DNA of 64,000 nt, taken from assembly GCF_009811555.1 (NCBI RefSeq), contig NZ_BLIN01000005.1, forward strand, positions 4,783,501-4,847,500, read 5' to 3'. This DNA comes from Streptomyces caniferus. GTDB taxonomy: Bacteria; Actinomycetota; Actinomycetes; Streptomycetales; Streptomycetaceae. A program made the position numbers and the translations under genes. A model generated the notes under the pieces. That model did no database searches, was not told where the DNA came from, and worked only from the letters and a program-made list of their open reading frames with translations. Of this stretch, positions 34,343-43,044 are shown piece by piece. Numbering within the stretch: the stretch's first letter is position 1; each line of letters starts with the position of its first letter.

Positions 34343-34727
34343 CGGTCGCTCCCCGGGCCTTCGGGCCCGGGGAGCCCCGCGAGCTGCCCGTGACGGCGGA
34401 TTTGTGACGGCCGAGACCGCTGTGGTCATGCCTGTGCTGGTGGCGGTGGTGGCTGCGCTCATCTGGGGGCTGATGGCGGTGTGCGCCCGTATCGAGTGTG
34501 TGGATGCCGCGCGGGCCGGGGCGCGGGCCGCGGCGCGGTCGGAACCGCGGGCGGCGGTGATGTCGGCGGCGCGGAGCGCGGCTCCGAGGGGCGCGCGGGT
34601 CGCACTGGCGCGGGAGGGCGATCTGGTGCGCGTACGGGTGCAGGCCGAATTACCCGGCGTGGGCCAACTGACCGTGCGGGTCGGAGGGGAGGCGGTGGCT
34701 CTTGCGGAGGAGACGGTGCGGCGATGA
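34329..34727 (+). CDS. TadE-like pilus minor pilin
   Basis: This 132-aa TadE-family minor pilin has the motif GGFVTAETAVVMPVLVAVVAALIWGLMAV, a prepilin-like class with Glu before a membrane helix, and a short C-terminal beta domain. It starts at the ATG overlapping the upstream pilin stop by 14 nt; GGAG lies 10 nt upstream. The next gene starts within it (TTG at 34702). Confidence 0.87.
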   Translation: MFSSDGRSPGLRARGAPRAARDGGFVTAETAVVMPVLVAVVAALIWGLMAVCARIECVDAARAGARAAARSEPRAAVMSAARSAAPRGARVALAREGDLVRVRVQAELPGVGQLTVRVGGEAVALAEETVRR

Positions 34728-35172
34728 GGGCTCGGCGACGGTCTGGACGGTGTTCGCGGCGGCGGCGCTGTGCGCGGTCTTCGTGGCGCTGATGGGGGTG
34801 GGGCAGGCGATCGCGGCGCGGCACCGAGCGGGTGGCGCGGCAGACCTGGCGGCGCTGGCCGCCGCCGATCACGCCCTGCAGGGCCCGGCCGCGGCCTGTG
34901 CGGCAGCCCACCGGGTGGCGGCAGCACAGCACACCCGCCTGGTGCGCTGTGCGGTGACCGGACCGGTCGTCGATGTCTCCGCCGAGGCGGGCCGCAGCCC
35001 GTTCACCTCCCGGGTACGGGCCCGGGCCGGGCCGGCGAGCGGTGACCTGGCGTCGTCCCGGGCTGGGCCGACGGGGCACGGCGACCGGGCGCTGGGCCGG
35101 GAAGACCCTCCGCCTTGCGATCGCACGCACCGGACACCGCAAGTCCCGCCCTGCGGGCGAACGACGGGACTT
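34702..35172 (+). CDS. Rv3654c-family TadE-like protein, C-terminus ambiguous
   Basis: The conserved part (residues 9-110, DEGSATVWTVFAAAALCAVF and a TM helix followed by RHRAGGAADLAALAAADHALQGP) is the Rv3654c-type pseudopilin. The TTG start has GGAGGGGAGG upstream and overlaps TadE by 26 nt. Anomaly: there is no in-frame stop until 37602, far into the antisense helicase gene. A TGA at 35043-35045 in the -1 frame lies where a family member would end, so a one-base deletion, a lost stop, or a sequencing error is likely. The end given here is a placeholder at the helicase stop. Confidence 0.6.
35107..35131 (+). repeat. 25-nt dispersed repeat, copy 2
   Basis: Identical to 16970-16994 over 25 nt, with GCGATCGC. 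It lies in the extended 3' end of the pilus gene, immediately before the helicase end. Confidence 0.85.
35141..35172. terminator. Hairpin between pilus gene and helicase
   Basis: AAGTCCCG (35141-35148) pairs with CGGGACTT (35165-35172), loop 16 nt with an inner GC-rich pairing. It lies directly at the helicase stop and may terminate both directions. Confidence 0.55.
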
Positions 35173-37536
35173 CTAGTCCCCCTGCGGCACTCCGCGCAGC
35201 AGCTCGCCCAGCAACCGGATGGCTCCCCGCTTGTGGAGCGGGTCGTTGCCGTTGCCGCACTTGGGGGACTGGATGCAGGAAGGGCAGCCGGCCTCGCATT
35301 CGCAGGAGGCGATGGCGTCACGGGTGGCGGTGAGCCAGTCGGCGGCCGTGTGGAAGGCGCGCTCGGCGAATCCGGCGCCGCCGGGATGGCCGTCGTAGAC
35401 GAAAACGGTCGGCAGCAGGGTGTCCGGGTGGAGCGGTACGGAGACACCGCCGATGTCCCAGCGGTCGCAGGTGGCGAAGAGTGGCAGCATGCCGATGGAG
35501 GCGTGTTCCGCGGCGTGCAGCGCGCCGCCCAGCTGCTCGGGATTGACGCGGGCGGCGTCGAGCTGGTCCTCGGTGACCGTCCACCACACCGCGCGGGTGC
35601 GCAGCGTACGGGGCGGCAGATCGAGTTTGGTCTCGCCCAGGACCTCGCCGGTGATCAGTTTGCGGCGCAGGAAGGAGACGACCTGATGGGTGACCTCCAC
35701 GGAACCGAAGCACAGCCGGCCGTCCCCCCAGGGGATCTCGGTGTCGGTCTCGAGGACGGCGATGGCGGTGGTGTCGCGGGCGGTCGTGGAATAGGGCGGG
35801 TGGGCCTCCTCGACGAGCGCCACATTGTCCGCCAGGTCGAGATGCCGGACGACATAGGTACGGCCCTGATGGAGGTGGACCGCGCCGTCGTGGACGGTGG
35901 TGTGCGCGGCGGCGGCGTCCACGGTGCCCAGCAGCCGCCCGGTGCCCTCCTCCACGATCTGCACCGGCGAGCCGCCCTGGCCGCGGATGTCGGTAAGGTC
36001 GACGGCCCGCTCGCGGCGCGTCCAGTGCCAGGCCTTGGCACGACGTCGCAGCAGGTTGGCGGCCTCCAGCTGCGGCATCAGACCGCCGGCCGCAGGCCCG
36101 AAGAGCGCGAAGTCGGATTCGGTGAGCGGGAGTTCGGAGGCGGCCGCGCACAGGTGCGGGGCGAGCACGTACGGGTTGTCGGGGTCGAGGACGGTGGACT
36201 CGACGGGCTGGTCGAAGAGTGCCTCGGGGTGGTGGACGAGGTAGGTGTCCAGCGGGTCGTCGCGGGCCACGAGCACGGCGAGTGCGCCCTGCCCGGAGCG
36301 GCCCGCCCGGCCGGCCTGCTGCCACAGGGACGCCCGGGTCCCCGGATAGCCGGCGATGATCACGGCATCCAGACCGGAGACGTCCACGCCCAGTTCGAGC
36401 GCGGTGGTGGCGGCCAGGCCGAGGAGATCGCCGCTGTGCAGCGCGCGTTCCAGGGCGCGGCGCTCCTCGGGCAGATATCCGCCCCGGTACGCGGCGACGC
36501 GCCCGGGCAGCGAGCGGTCCACCTCCGCGAGCCGCTCCTGCGCGATCAGGGCGATCAGCTCGGCGCCGCGCCGGGAACGGACGAAGGCGACGGTGCGTAC
36601 GCCCTGGACGGCGAGGTCGGTGAGCAGGTCCGCGGTCTCGGCGGTGGCGGTCCGGCGCACCGGGGCGCCCTGCTCGCCGTGGAGCTCGGTGAGCGGCGGC
36701 TCCCACAGGGCGAAGGCCAACTCGCCGCGCGGCGAGGTGTCCTCGGTGATCTCCACCACGGGCAGGCCGGTGAGCCGGGTCGCGGCCTGCGCCGGCTCAG
36801 CGGCCGTGGCGGAGGCGAGCAGGAACACCGGCTCGGAGCCGTACCGGGCGCAGATGCGGCGCAGCCGGCGGATGACCTGCGCGACATGGGAGCCGAAGAC
36901 GCCGCGGTAGCTGTGGCATTCATCGATGACGACATAGCGCAGCGCGCGCAGGAAGGAGGACCAGCGGGGGTGGGCCGGCAGGATGCCGCGATGCAGCATG
37001 TCGGGGTTGGTCAGGACGTAGTTGCCGTACTGGCGGACCCATTCGCGCTCCTCGACCGGGGTGTCGCCGTCGTAGACCGCGGGTCGCACGGCCGTGCCCA
37101 GCGGGGCGGCCAGTTCGCGCACGGCACGCCGCTGATCGGCCGCCAGCGCCTTCGTGGGGGCCAGATACAGGGCTGTGGCGCCCCGTCCGTTCGGAGCCTC
37201 GGAGCCGTCCAGGAGCGTGGAGAGGACCGGCGCGAGATACGCCAGGGACTTCCCCGAGGCGGTGCCGGTGGCGACGACGACCGACTCGCCGCGCAGTGCG
37301 TGTTCGGATGTCCGTGCCTGGTGGGCCCAGGGACGATCGATTCCGGCCGAACGGATGGCACCGATCACCTCCGGCCGGATCTGTTCCGGCCAGTCGGCAT
37401 GGCTGCCAATGCGCGGGGGCAAGTGCTCCGTATGAGTGATGCGCGCAGCGCGGGTCGCGCCCCGGGCGAGACGGTCGAGAATCATGCCTGGGGAAGGGCG
37501 CGCGCCCGCATCCGGCGGGACTGGATTGGAGGCCAT
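35173..37536 (-). CDS. MrfA/YprA-type DEAD/H helicase with DUF1998
   Basis: This 787-aa helicase probably acts in DNA repair, like Bacillus MrfA. The first RecA domain has the Walker A-like ATGTASGKSLAYLAPVL, PTKALAADQ, and motif II VIDECHSYRG; the second has FVRSRRGAELIAL and RAGRSGQG. The C-terminal DUF1998 region ends in CECEAGCPSCIQSPKCG, whose four Cys (C-x-C-x3-C-x2-C) bind a metal or Fe-S. The start at 37536 (MASNPVPPDAGARP) is preferred over 37569; no clear binding site. It diverges from bldG. Confidence 0.92.
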   Translation of the reverse strand: MASNPVPPDAGARPSPGMILDRLARGATRAARITHTEHLPPRIGSHADWPEQIRPEVIGAIRSAGIDRPWAHQARTSEHALRGESVVVATGTASGKSLAYLAPVLSTLLDGSEAPNGRGATALYLAPTKALAADQRRAVRELAAPLGTAVRPAVYDGDTPVEEREWVRQYGNYVLTNPDMLHRGILPAHPRWSSFLRALRYVVIDECHSYRGVFGSHVAQVIRRLRRICARYGSEPVFLLASATAAEPAQAATRLTGLPVVEITEDTSPRGELAFALWEPPLTELHGEQGAPVRRTATAETADLLTDLAVQGVRTVAFVRSRRGAELIALIAQERLAEVDRSLPGRVAAYRGGYLPEERRALERALHSGDLLGLAATTALELGVDVSGLDAVIIAGYPGTRASLWQQAGRAGRSGQGALAVLVARDDPLDTYLVHHPEALFDQPVESTVLDPDNPYVLAPHLCAAASELPLTESDFALFGPAAGGLMPQLEAANLLRRRAKAWHWTRRERAVDLTDIRGQGGSPVQIVEEGTGRLLGTVDAAAAHTTVHDGAVHLHQGRTYVVRHLDLADNVALVEEAHPPYSTTARDTTAIAVLETDTEIPWGDGRLCFGSVEVTHQVVSFLRRKLITGEVLGETKLDLPPRTLRTRAVWWTVTEDQLDAARVNPEQLGGALHAAEHASIGMLPLFATCDRWDIGGVSVPLHPDTLLPTVFVYDGHPGGAGFAERAFHTAADWLTATRDAIASCECEAGCPSCIQSPKCGNGNDPLHKRGAIRLLGELLRGVPQGD

Positions 37537-37698
37537 CGGCACCGAGTGTGTCACCGGAGTGACGGACAATGCTCAAAGGGCGTCGTGCACGCCTGCCGGT
37601 AAGTGATTGAATGCCATCGCGGCTGCCAGATCCGCCCCTACCTTCGGTGGGGAGGCCCCAGGGGGGCGACCGCTCGATAGCAAGGTGCTGGAGGATCC

Positions 37699-38040
37699 GT
37701 GGACCTGTCCCTGTCGACCCGGACCGTTGGCGACCGTACGGTCGTCGAGGTCGGTGGCGAGATTGATGTATACACCGCGCCCAAGCTGCGCGAGCAGCTG
37801 GTCGAGCTTGTGAACGACGGAAGCTACCACCTCGTGGTGGACATGGAACGTGTCGACTTCCTCGACTCCACTGGGCTCGGCGTGCTGGTCGGCGGACTGA
37901 AGCGGGTGCGTGCCCATGAGGGCTCGCTGCGCCTGGTCTGCAACCAGGAGCGCATTCTCAAGATCTTCCGAATCACCGGACTGACCAAGGTGTTCCCGAT
38001 TCACACCTCGGTCGAGGAAGCCGTCGCAGCTACCGACTGA
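37699..38040 (+). CDS. bldG: BldG, anti-sigma factor antagonist
   Basis: This 113-aa STAS-domain protein is BldG, needed for aerial hyphae and antibiotic production. The phosphorylation site Ser57 lies in [11 protein letters not shown]. Unphosphorylated BldG binds anti-sigma factors and releases sigma factors. GTG start with GGAGG 4 nt upstream. It is followed by a hairpin and then the SCO3548-type anti-sigma factor, its usual partner. Confidence 0.97.
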   Translation: MDLSLSTRTVGDRTVVEVGGEIDVYTAPKLREQLVELVNDGSYHLVVDMERVDFLDSTGLGVLVGGLKRVRAHEGSLRLVCNQERILKIFRITGLTKVFPIHTSVEEAVAATD

Positions 38041-38053
38041 CGGCTTTACCGGT

Positions 38054-38077
38054 CCCCCGCGCCAGCAGGCGCGGGGG
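38054..38077 (+). terminator. Hairpin after bldG
   Basis: A perfect 10-bp stem CCCCCGCGCC/GGCGCGGGGG with an AGCA loop starts 13 nt after bldG. Partial termination would give both monocistronic and bicistronic messages. Confidence 0.8.
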
Positions 38078-38151
38078 GAGGAAGCAGTGGGGGGTTCCGG
38101 ACACGGTGTCCGGCCCCCTGCGTCGCACGCCCGCAAAACGAGGGGGATGGC

Positions 38152-38595
38152 ATGGCCACCGTCGAACTTCGCTTCAGCGCCCTTCCCGAGCACGTCCGCA
38201 CCGCGCGTCTGGTTGCGGCTGCCGTGGCACGGCGCGCCGGGGTGGACGAGGCCGTGCTGGACGAGGTGCGGCTCGCCGTCGGCGAGGCCTGCAGCCGGGC
38301 CGTGGGGCTGCACGAGAGCCATGACATCGCCGAGCCCGTCCGCGTCCTGCTGATCGAGGACGAGAAGAAGTTCTCGATCGAGGTGGGCGACGGCGTCTCC
38401 GGCGACTCCGGTACGTCCGGCGCGCGGGGCGGCGACGAGAACGACGGTGGCGCGGACAGCGACGCCGAGGGCGAGGACGAAATGGGCCTCGCGGTGATCA
38501 GCGGGCTGGTCGACGATGTCGAGGTGACCGTCGGCAAGGACGGCGGGCTGATTCGCATGACCTGGCCCACCACGACGGCCGCGGTCCTGCCGTAA
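38152..38595 (+). CDS. Anti-sigma factor kinase (HATPase), BldG partner
   Basis: This 147-aa protein has the ATP-binding fold of SpoIIAB/RsbW-type anti-sigma factors: LDEVRLAVGEACSRAV (N box region), VGDGVSGDSGTSG (G-rich box) and MGLAVISGLVDDVEV. The G1 box is interrupted by an acidic Gly/Asp linker (residues about 85-110), as in its relatives. It should phosphorylate BldG or bind a sigma factor. The gene is codirectional with bldG, 111 nt later, and has no strong own promoter visible. Confidence 0.9.
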   Translation: MATVELRFSALPEHVRTARLVAAAVARRAGVDEAVLDEVRLAVGEACSRAVGLHESHDIAEPVRVLLIEDEKKFSIEVGDGVSGDSGTSGARGGDENDGGADSDAEGEDEMGLAVISGLVDDVEVTVGKDGGLIRMTWPTTTAAVLP

Positions 38596-39205
38596 CTGCC
38601 CCGGCGGAGCGTCCGGAGGATGCCCCGGGGAGCCGAGCTGCGTCCGTAGTCGGTGGGGCCATCTCGTGATGCCTGTCGGCACGCTTGCGCCGCTCCCGGC
38701 CGTACCCGGTCGATCAGAATCTGACGGGGCTCCACGCCCCGAGTCCGGCAGCCGGCATCCGCCTCATCCGCCCATCCGGCTCATCCGCTTGTCCTGAATC
38801 TTTTTCTCGGGGCTTCCCGTGCCGCGTGACGGGTCTCTGACGCCGAGGGCGTGGGCGCGCCGGGCGGCGCCTCCAGCGGGCGGTCACTGCGGTCGACGAG
38901 GTTCCGGACCCCGTTCGGCGGCGGCGTGCCGAGGTCGTCTCCTGCGGGTCAGCGGGTCGGAGAGACGCCGGGCCAAGAGCGCCCCGCGGCCGCACTCATC
39001 CCGCCGTGCCCCCACCCAAGCTGCGGCCTCCCCTTCCCCCCCACCGAGCTGTGGCCTTCCCGGCCCCACGGGGCTCGCATGCCTCCACAGAGCTGCCCCC
39101 AGCGCCCCAGAAGGCCATCGCAGCCCGCCGCACCCGCCTCGCCGTAGGCCCGACACACCATGGCCCCCGTTCGGCCCCCGTTCGGCCCCCGTCCGGCACA
39201 CGCTC

Positions 39206-39245
39206 GCCCCGACGCCCCGACGCCCCGACGCCCCGACGCCCCGAC
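39206..39245. repeat. Five 8-bp tandem repeats
   Basis: GCCCCGAC five times (39206-39245) with a partial sixth copy; three 11-bp units lie just upstream. Confidence 0.85.
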
Positions 39246-39615
39246 GCCCCGCCCCGGACGCCTCCCCGTGGAATCCAGCGTTGCGATCCGGACTCGATCT
39301 GATGGGGCCTCACCGGGCGTCGGGGCGTGGGCCGTGCGTCGTGGGCCACCCGTTCGGCCGAAGCCGGGCGGATCAATTCTCTCCGGCGTCACGCGGGTCC
39401 ATGGCGTCCCAGGTTCCGGAGTGGGGTCCTTGAGCAGCGACGATCAGTTTGCGATCCATGGACGATCAGTACGACAGAGAGATCATCGGTCGGTGGTCAG
39501 CAAATTCGTGGCTTTCCTTCGTCCGGGCGAATTCCGTGCGGCGTCGGCCTTTTGATCTTCGCTGCTACCGGCGAATTCCCTTTGACGCGTACTGTTTTGA
39601 TCCACCGTGGCTCCC

Positions 39616-39621
39616 TACAAT
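39616..39621 (+). promoter_or_regulatory. Candidate hppA -10 box
   Basis: TACAAT (five of six to TATAAT) lies 72 nt before the ATG. TTTTGA 15 nt upstream is a poor -35, so the assignment is tentative. Confidence 0.4.
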
Positions 39622-39692
39622 CCGTCCACATCTTGCTCAGGACGCCTGAGCGTGCTTCCGCGCGCCCATGTGCCAAACGTCAAGGAGGACGA

Positions 39693-42098
39693 ATGGCGGG
39701 GCCTTACACCCCTCAGTTGCTTGACACCCCCACTTTTCTGGCCGGGCCCTCACTCACGGCGGGCAACCGCGACATCGTGCTGGTGATCGCCGTGGTCGCC
39801 CTGGCGGCGCTGGCTGTCGCGGCGGTGCTGGTCCGCCAAGTGCTCGCGGCCGGTGAGGGAACCGACAGTATGAAGAAGATCGCGGCGGCCGTGCAGGAAG
39901 GCGCAAATGCCTACCTGGCACGGCAGTTGCGGACGCTCGGCGTATTCGCCGTCGTGGTGTTCTTCCTGCTCATGCTGCTGCCCGCGGAGAATTGGACGCA
40001 GCGCGCCGGACGCAGCGCCTTCTTCTTGATCGGCGCCGGATTCTCCGCGGCCACCGGCTATATCGGGATGTGGCTCGCCGTACGCAGCAATGTGCGCGTT
40101 GCGGCGGCCGCGCGAGAAGCCACGCCGGCCGAGGGGGAAACCAAGAAAAAGGATCTTACGGCGGTCTCTCACAAGGCGATGAAGATCGCATTCCGTACCG
40201 GTGGCGTCGTCGGCATGTTCACCGTGGGGCTGGGCCTGCTCGGCGCGTCCTGCGTGGTGCTTGTGTACGCGGTCGACGCGCCCAAGGTGCTGGAGGGCTT
40301 CGGGCTCGGCGCCGCGCTGATCGCGATGTTCATGAGGGTCGGCGGCGGCATCTTCACCAAGGCCGCGGACGTCGGTGCCGACCTGGTCGGCAAGGTCGAG
40401 CAGGGCATCCCCGAGGACGACCCGCGCAACGCCGCGACCATCGCGGACAACGTGGGCGACAACGTCGGTGACTGCGCCGGTATGGCCGCCGACCTCTTCG
40501 AGTCGTACGCGGTGACCCTGGTCGCCGCCCTCATCCTGGGCATGGCGGCCTTCGGCGACGCCGGGCTCGCGTTCCCGCTGCTGGTCCCGGCCATCGGTGT
40601 GCTCACCGCGATGGTCGGCATCTTCGTCGTCGCGCCCCGGCGCAGCGACCGCAGCGGTATGACGGCGATCAACCGCGGCTTCTTCATCTCCGCGGGCATC
40701 TCGTTGGTGCTGGTGGCCGTCGCGGTGTTCACCTACCTGCCGTCCAGCTATCAGGACCTGACCGGTGTCACCGACCCCGAGGTGCTGGGCCGCAGCGGCG
40801 ATCCGCGGATGCTGGCGCTGGTGGCGGTCGCCATCGGCATCGTGCTGGCCGCGCTGATCCAGCAGTTGACCGGCTACTTCACCGAGACCAGCCGACGGCC
40901 CGTCAGGGACATCGGAAAGACCTCACTGACCGGTCCGGCCACCGTCATCCTCTCCGGTATCTCGATCGGGCTGGAGTCGGCGGTCTACTCGGCGGTGCTG
41001 ATCGGCCTGGCCGTCTACGGGGCGTACCTGCTGGGCGGCGCCTCCATCATCCTGGCGCTGTTCGCGGTGGCGCTGGCCGGCACCGGTCTGCTGACCACCG
41101 TCGGCGTGATCGTGGCGATGGACACCTTCGGACCGGTCTCCGACAACGCGCAGGGCATCGCCGAGATGTCCGGCGATGTCACCGGTGACGGCGCGCAGGT
41201 GCTGACCGACCTGGACGCGGTCGGCAACACCACCAAGGCCATCACCAAGGGCATCGCCATCGCGACCGCCGTACTGGCCGCGGCCGCGCTCTTCGGCTCG
41301 TACCGGGACGCGATCGCCACCGCCGTACGGGACATCGGCAATGCCGCGAGCGGGATGGGGCTCAGCCTGGACATCTCGCAGCCCAACAACCTGGTCGGGC
41401 TGATCCTCGGCGCCTCGGTCGTCTTCCTGTTCTCGGGGCTGGCGATCAACGCGGTGTCGCGGTCGGCGGGAGCGGTGGTCTTCGAGGTGCGCCGGCAGTT
41501 CCGCGAGCGCCCCGGGATCATGGACTACACCGAGCAGCCCGAGTACGGGCGGGTCGTCGACATCTGCACCAAGGACGCGCTGCGCGAGCTGGCCACTCCC
41601 GGGCTGCTGGCCGTGCTCACGCCGATCGCGGTCGGCTTCTCGCTCGGCGTCGGCGCGCTCGGCTCGTTCCTGGCGGGCGCGATCGGCACCGGCACGCTGA
41701 TGGCGGTCTTCCTCGCCAACTCCGGTGGTGCGTGGGACAACGCCAAGAAGCTGGTCGAGGACGGCCATCACGGCGGCAAGGGCAGTGAGGCACATGCCGC
41801 GACGGTCATCGGTGACACCGTGGGCGACCCGTTCAAGGACACCGCGGGCCCCGCGATCAACCCGCTGCTGAAGGTCATGAACCTGGTGGCGCTGCTGATC
41901 GCGCCCGCTGTGGTGAAGTTCTCATACGGCCAGGACAAGAGCATGGGCGTACGGATCGTCGTCTCGGTGCTGGCGATCGCCGTCATCGTCGGTGCGGTGT
42001 ACGTCTCCAAGCGGCGCGGAATCGCCGTAGGTGACGAAGACAACTCCGAGGACTCGGAGAACATCGCCAAGTCGGCCACGACGGCGGTGGCGTCCTAG
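39693..42098 (+). CDS. hppA: Membrane-bound H+-translocating pyrophosphatase
   Basis: This 801-aa protein with about 16 membrane helices pumps protons using pyrophosphate. Signature sites are DVGADLVGKVE, DNVGDNVGDCAGMAADLFE and AATVIGDTVGDPFKDTAGPA. In GNTTKAITKG the Lys marks the K+-independent class. A ribosome binding site AAGGAGG precedes the ATG by 4 nt. It has its own terminator and probable promoter, so it is monocistronic. Confidence 0.97.
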   Translation: MAGPYTPQLLDTPTFLAGPSLTAGNRDIVLVIAVVALAALAVAAVLVRQVLAAGEGTDSMKKIAAAVQEGANAYLARQLRTLGVFAVVVFFLLMLLPAENWTQRAGRSAFFLIGAGFSAATGYIGMWLAVRSNVRVAAAAREATPAEGETKKKDLTAVSHKAMKIAFRTGGVVGMFTVGLGLLGASCVVLVYAVDAPKVLEGFGLGAALIAMFMRVGGGIFTKAADVGADLVGKVEQGIPEDDPRNAATIADNVGDNVGDCAGMAADLFESYAVTLVAALILGMAAFGDAGLAFPLLVPAIGVLTAMVGIFVVAPRRSDRSGMTAINRGFFISAGISLVLVAVAVFTYLPSSYQDLTGVTDPEVLGRSGDPRMLALVAVAIGIVLAALIQQLTGYFTETSRRPVRDIGKTSLTGPATVILSGISIGLESAVYSAVLIGLAVYGAYLLGGASIILALFAVALAGTGLLTTVGVIVAMDTFGPVSDNAQGIAEMSGDVTGDGAQVLTDLDAVGNTTKAITKGIAIATAVLAAAALFGSYRDAIATAVRDIGNAASGMGLSLDISQPNNLVGLILGASVVFLFSGLAINAVSRSAGAVVFEVRRQFRERPGIMDYTEQPEYGRVVDICTKDALRELATPGLLAVLTPIAVGFSLGVGALGSFLAGAIGTGTLMAVFLANSGGAWDNAKKLVEDGHHGGKGSEAHAATVIGDTVGDPFKDTAGPAINPLLKVMNLVALLIAPAVVKFSYGQDKSMGVRIVVSVLAIAVIVGAVYVSKRRGIAVGDEDNSEDSENIAKSATTAVAS

Positions 42099-42139
42099 CC
42101 GGAACCGCCCTCCGAAAGGGCGTGCGGACCGCTCAACTG

Positions 42140-42180
42140 GGCGGGTGGGCGGCGTTTTTTGCAGACGCCGGCCACCCGCC
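42140..42180 (+). terminator. hppA terminator
   Basis: A near-perfect 15-bp stem (42140-42154 with 42166-42180, one mismatch) and an 11-nt loop with a TTTTTT stretch begin 41 nt after the hppA stop. Confidence 0.9.
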
Positions 42181-42316
42181 TTCCGCGTGCTCGGGTGGCC
42201 CTGCGGTCCTTGGTGCAAATGGCTGCAATGAGGGCCGGGCGGGATGCCCGACCGGTGGCCCAGGCCCTTTGGACGTGTATGTTCCGGGGCCGAGAGCCAT
42301 GGAAGGGACCAATCCG

Positions 42317-42901
42317 GTGAACAAGAAGCTTGTGGCTGCACTGTCCGGCGGTGCGGCACTGGTGCTCGCGCTGACCGGCTGCAGCGACGACAGCAGCAAG
42401 AAGCTCAATGACTGGGCGAAGAGTTTCTGCGACCCTGCGCAGGCTCATTTCAAGCAGATCCAGGACGCCAACGGCGCCATGCAGACGGCCGACAACGGCA
42501 GCACGGACTCCAAGAAGGTCCAGCAGACCGACTCGGCGGCCTTCCAGAAGATTTCCCAGGCCTACGCCTCACTGGCCAAGTCCCTGGAGAAGGCCGGGCC
42601 GCCGCCCACCGACAAGGGCAAGCAGGCACAGCAGAGCGCCGTCAAGGAGCTCAACTCGCTCTCCAAGGGCTATGCGGACCTCCAGAAGCAGGTCAACAAC
42701 CTCGACACCTCGGACAAGCTCAAGTTCGCGGACGGTCTGCGCGACCTCTCCAGCGGCATCAACAAGCTCAACAAGCAGAGCGAGGCGGCCTTCAAGAACC
42801 TGGAGTCCGGCGACGTCGGCACGGCGATGGCCGCCCAGAAGGGCTGCCAGAACCCGGCCGCGTCCGGCTCCCCGGCCCCCACGCAGTCGAAGAAGTCCTA
42901 G
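42317..42901 (+). CDS. Secreted lipoprotein, unknown function
   Basis: This 194-aa protein has a lipoprotein signal (VNKKLVAALSGGAALVLALTGC, lipobox LTGC with Cys22). The mature part is Lys/Gln/Ser-rich and helical with heptad-like spacing (residues 60-165), ending in a disordered Pro/Ser tail. No family is recognised. GTG at 42317 has GGAAGGG upstream; an ATG at 42299 is an alternative. A TATGTT -10 box lies at 42278-42283. It probably anchors on the outer membrane face. Confidence 0.8.
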   Translation: MNKKLVAALSGGAALVLALTGCSDDSSKKLNDWAKSFCDPAQAHFKQIQDANGAMQTADNGSTDSKKVQQTDSAAFQKISQAYASLAKSLEKAGPPPTDKGKQAQQSAVKELNSLSKGYADLQKQVNNLDTSDKLKFADGLRDLSSGINKLNKQSEAAFKNLESGDVGTAMAAQKGCQNPAASGSPAPTQSKKS

Positions 42902-42918
42902 CGCGCCGAAGCAGGCAC

Positions 42919-42940
42919 GAGCGGGCCGGCAGGCCCGCTC
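42919..42940 (+). terminator. Terminator after lipoprotein gene
   Basis: A 9-bp stem GAGCGGGCC/GGCCCGCTC with a GGCA loop starts 17 nt after the lipoprotein stop. Confidence 0.75.
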
Positions 42941-43013
42941 CTAACGCGCACGACAACGGCTCCGGACGGCCCGGCGACGCGCCCGAGACGGGTGTGGCGC
43001 CGGGCCGTCGCCG

Positions 43014-43037
43014 ATTGTCGGTGGCAGGGCCGACAAT
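43014..43037 (+). promoter_or_regulatory. Inverted repeat overlapping leaderless promoter
   Basis: ATTGTCGG (43014-43021) and CCGACAAT (43030-43037) are a perfect 8-bp inverted repeat with an 8-nt spacer. The right half contains the -10-like GACAAT 7 nt before the GTG start, so a bound repressor would block transcription. Confidence 0.5.
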
Positions 43038-43044
43038 GGTGGGC

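Larger units (their letters stand above)
38596..39692. other. 1.1-kb gene-poor region before hppA
   Basis: No convincing gene was found; the open frames (for example at 38819-39433 and 39006-39302) are proline/arginine-rich and lack ribosome binding sites. It contains tandem repeats (11-bp GCCCCCGTTCG three times around 39163-39195, and the 8-bp repeat listed separately), a direct repeat GACGATCAGT at about 39438 and 39461, and a TACAAT promoter box. It may carry a long leader or regulatory RNA for hppA. Confidence 0.5.

Noticed and set aside
34702..37602. 966-aa reading frame of the pilus gene
   Set aside because: Only the first 110 residues resemble the family. The rest is antisense to a solid helicase gene. 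Treated as a lost stop.
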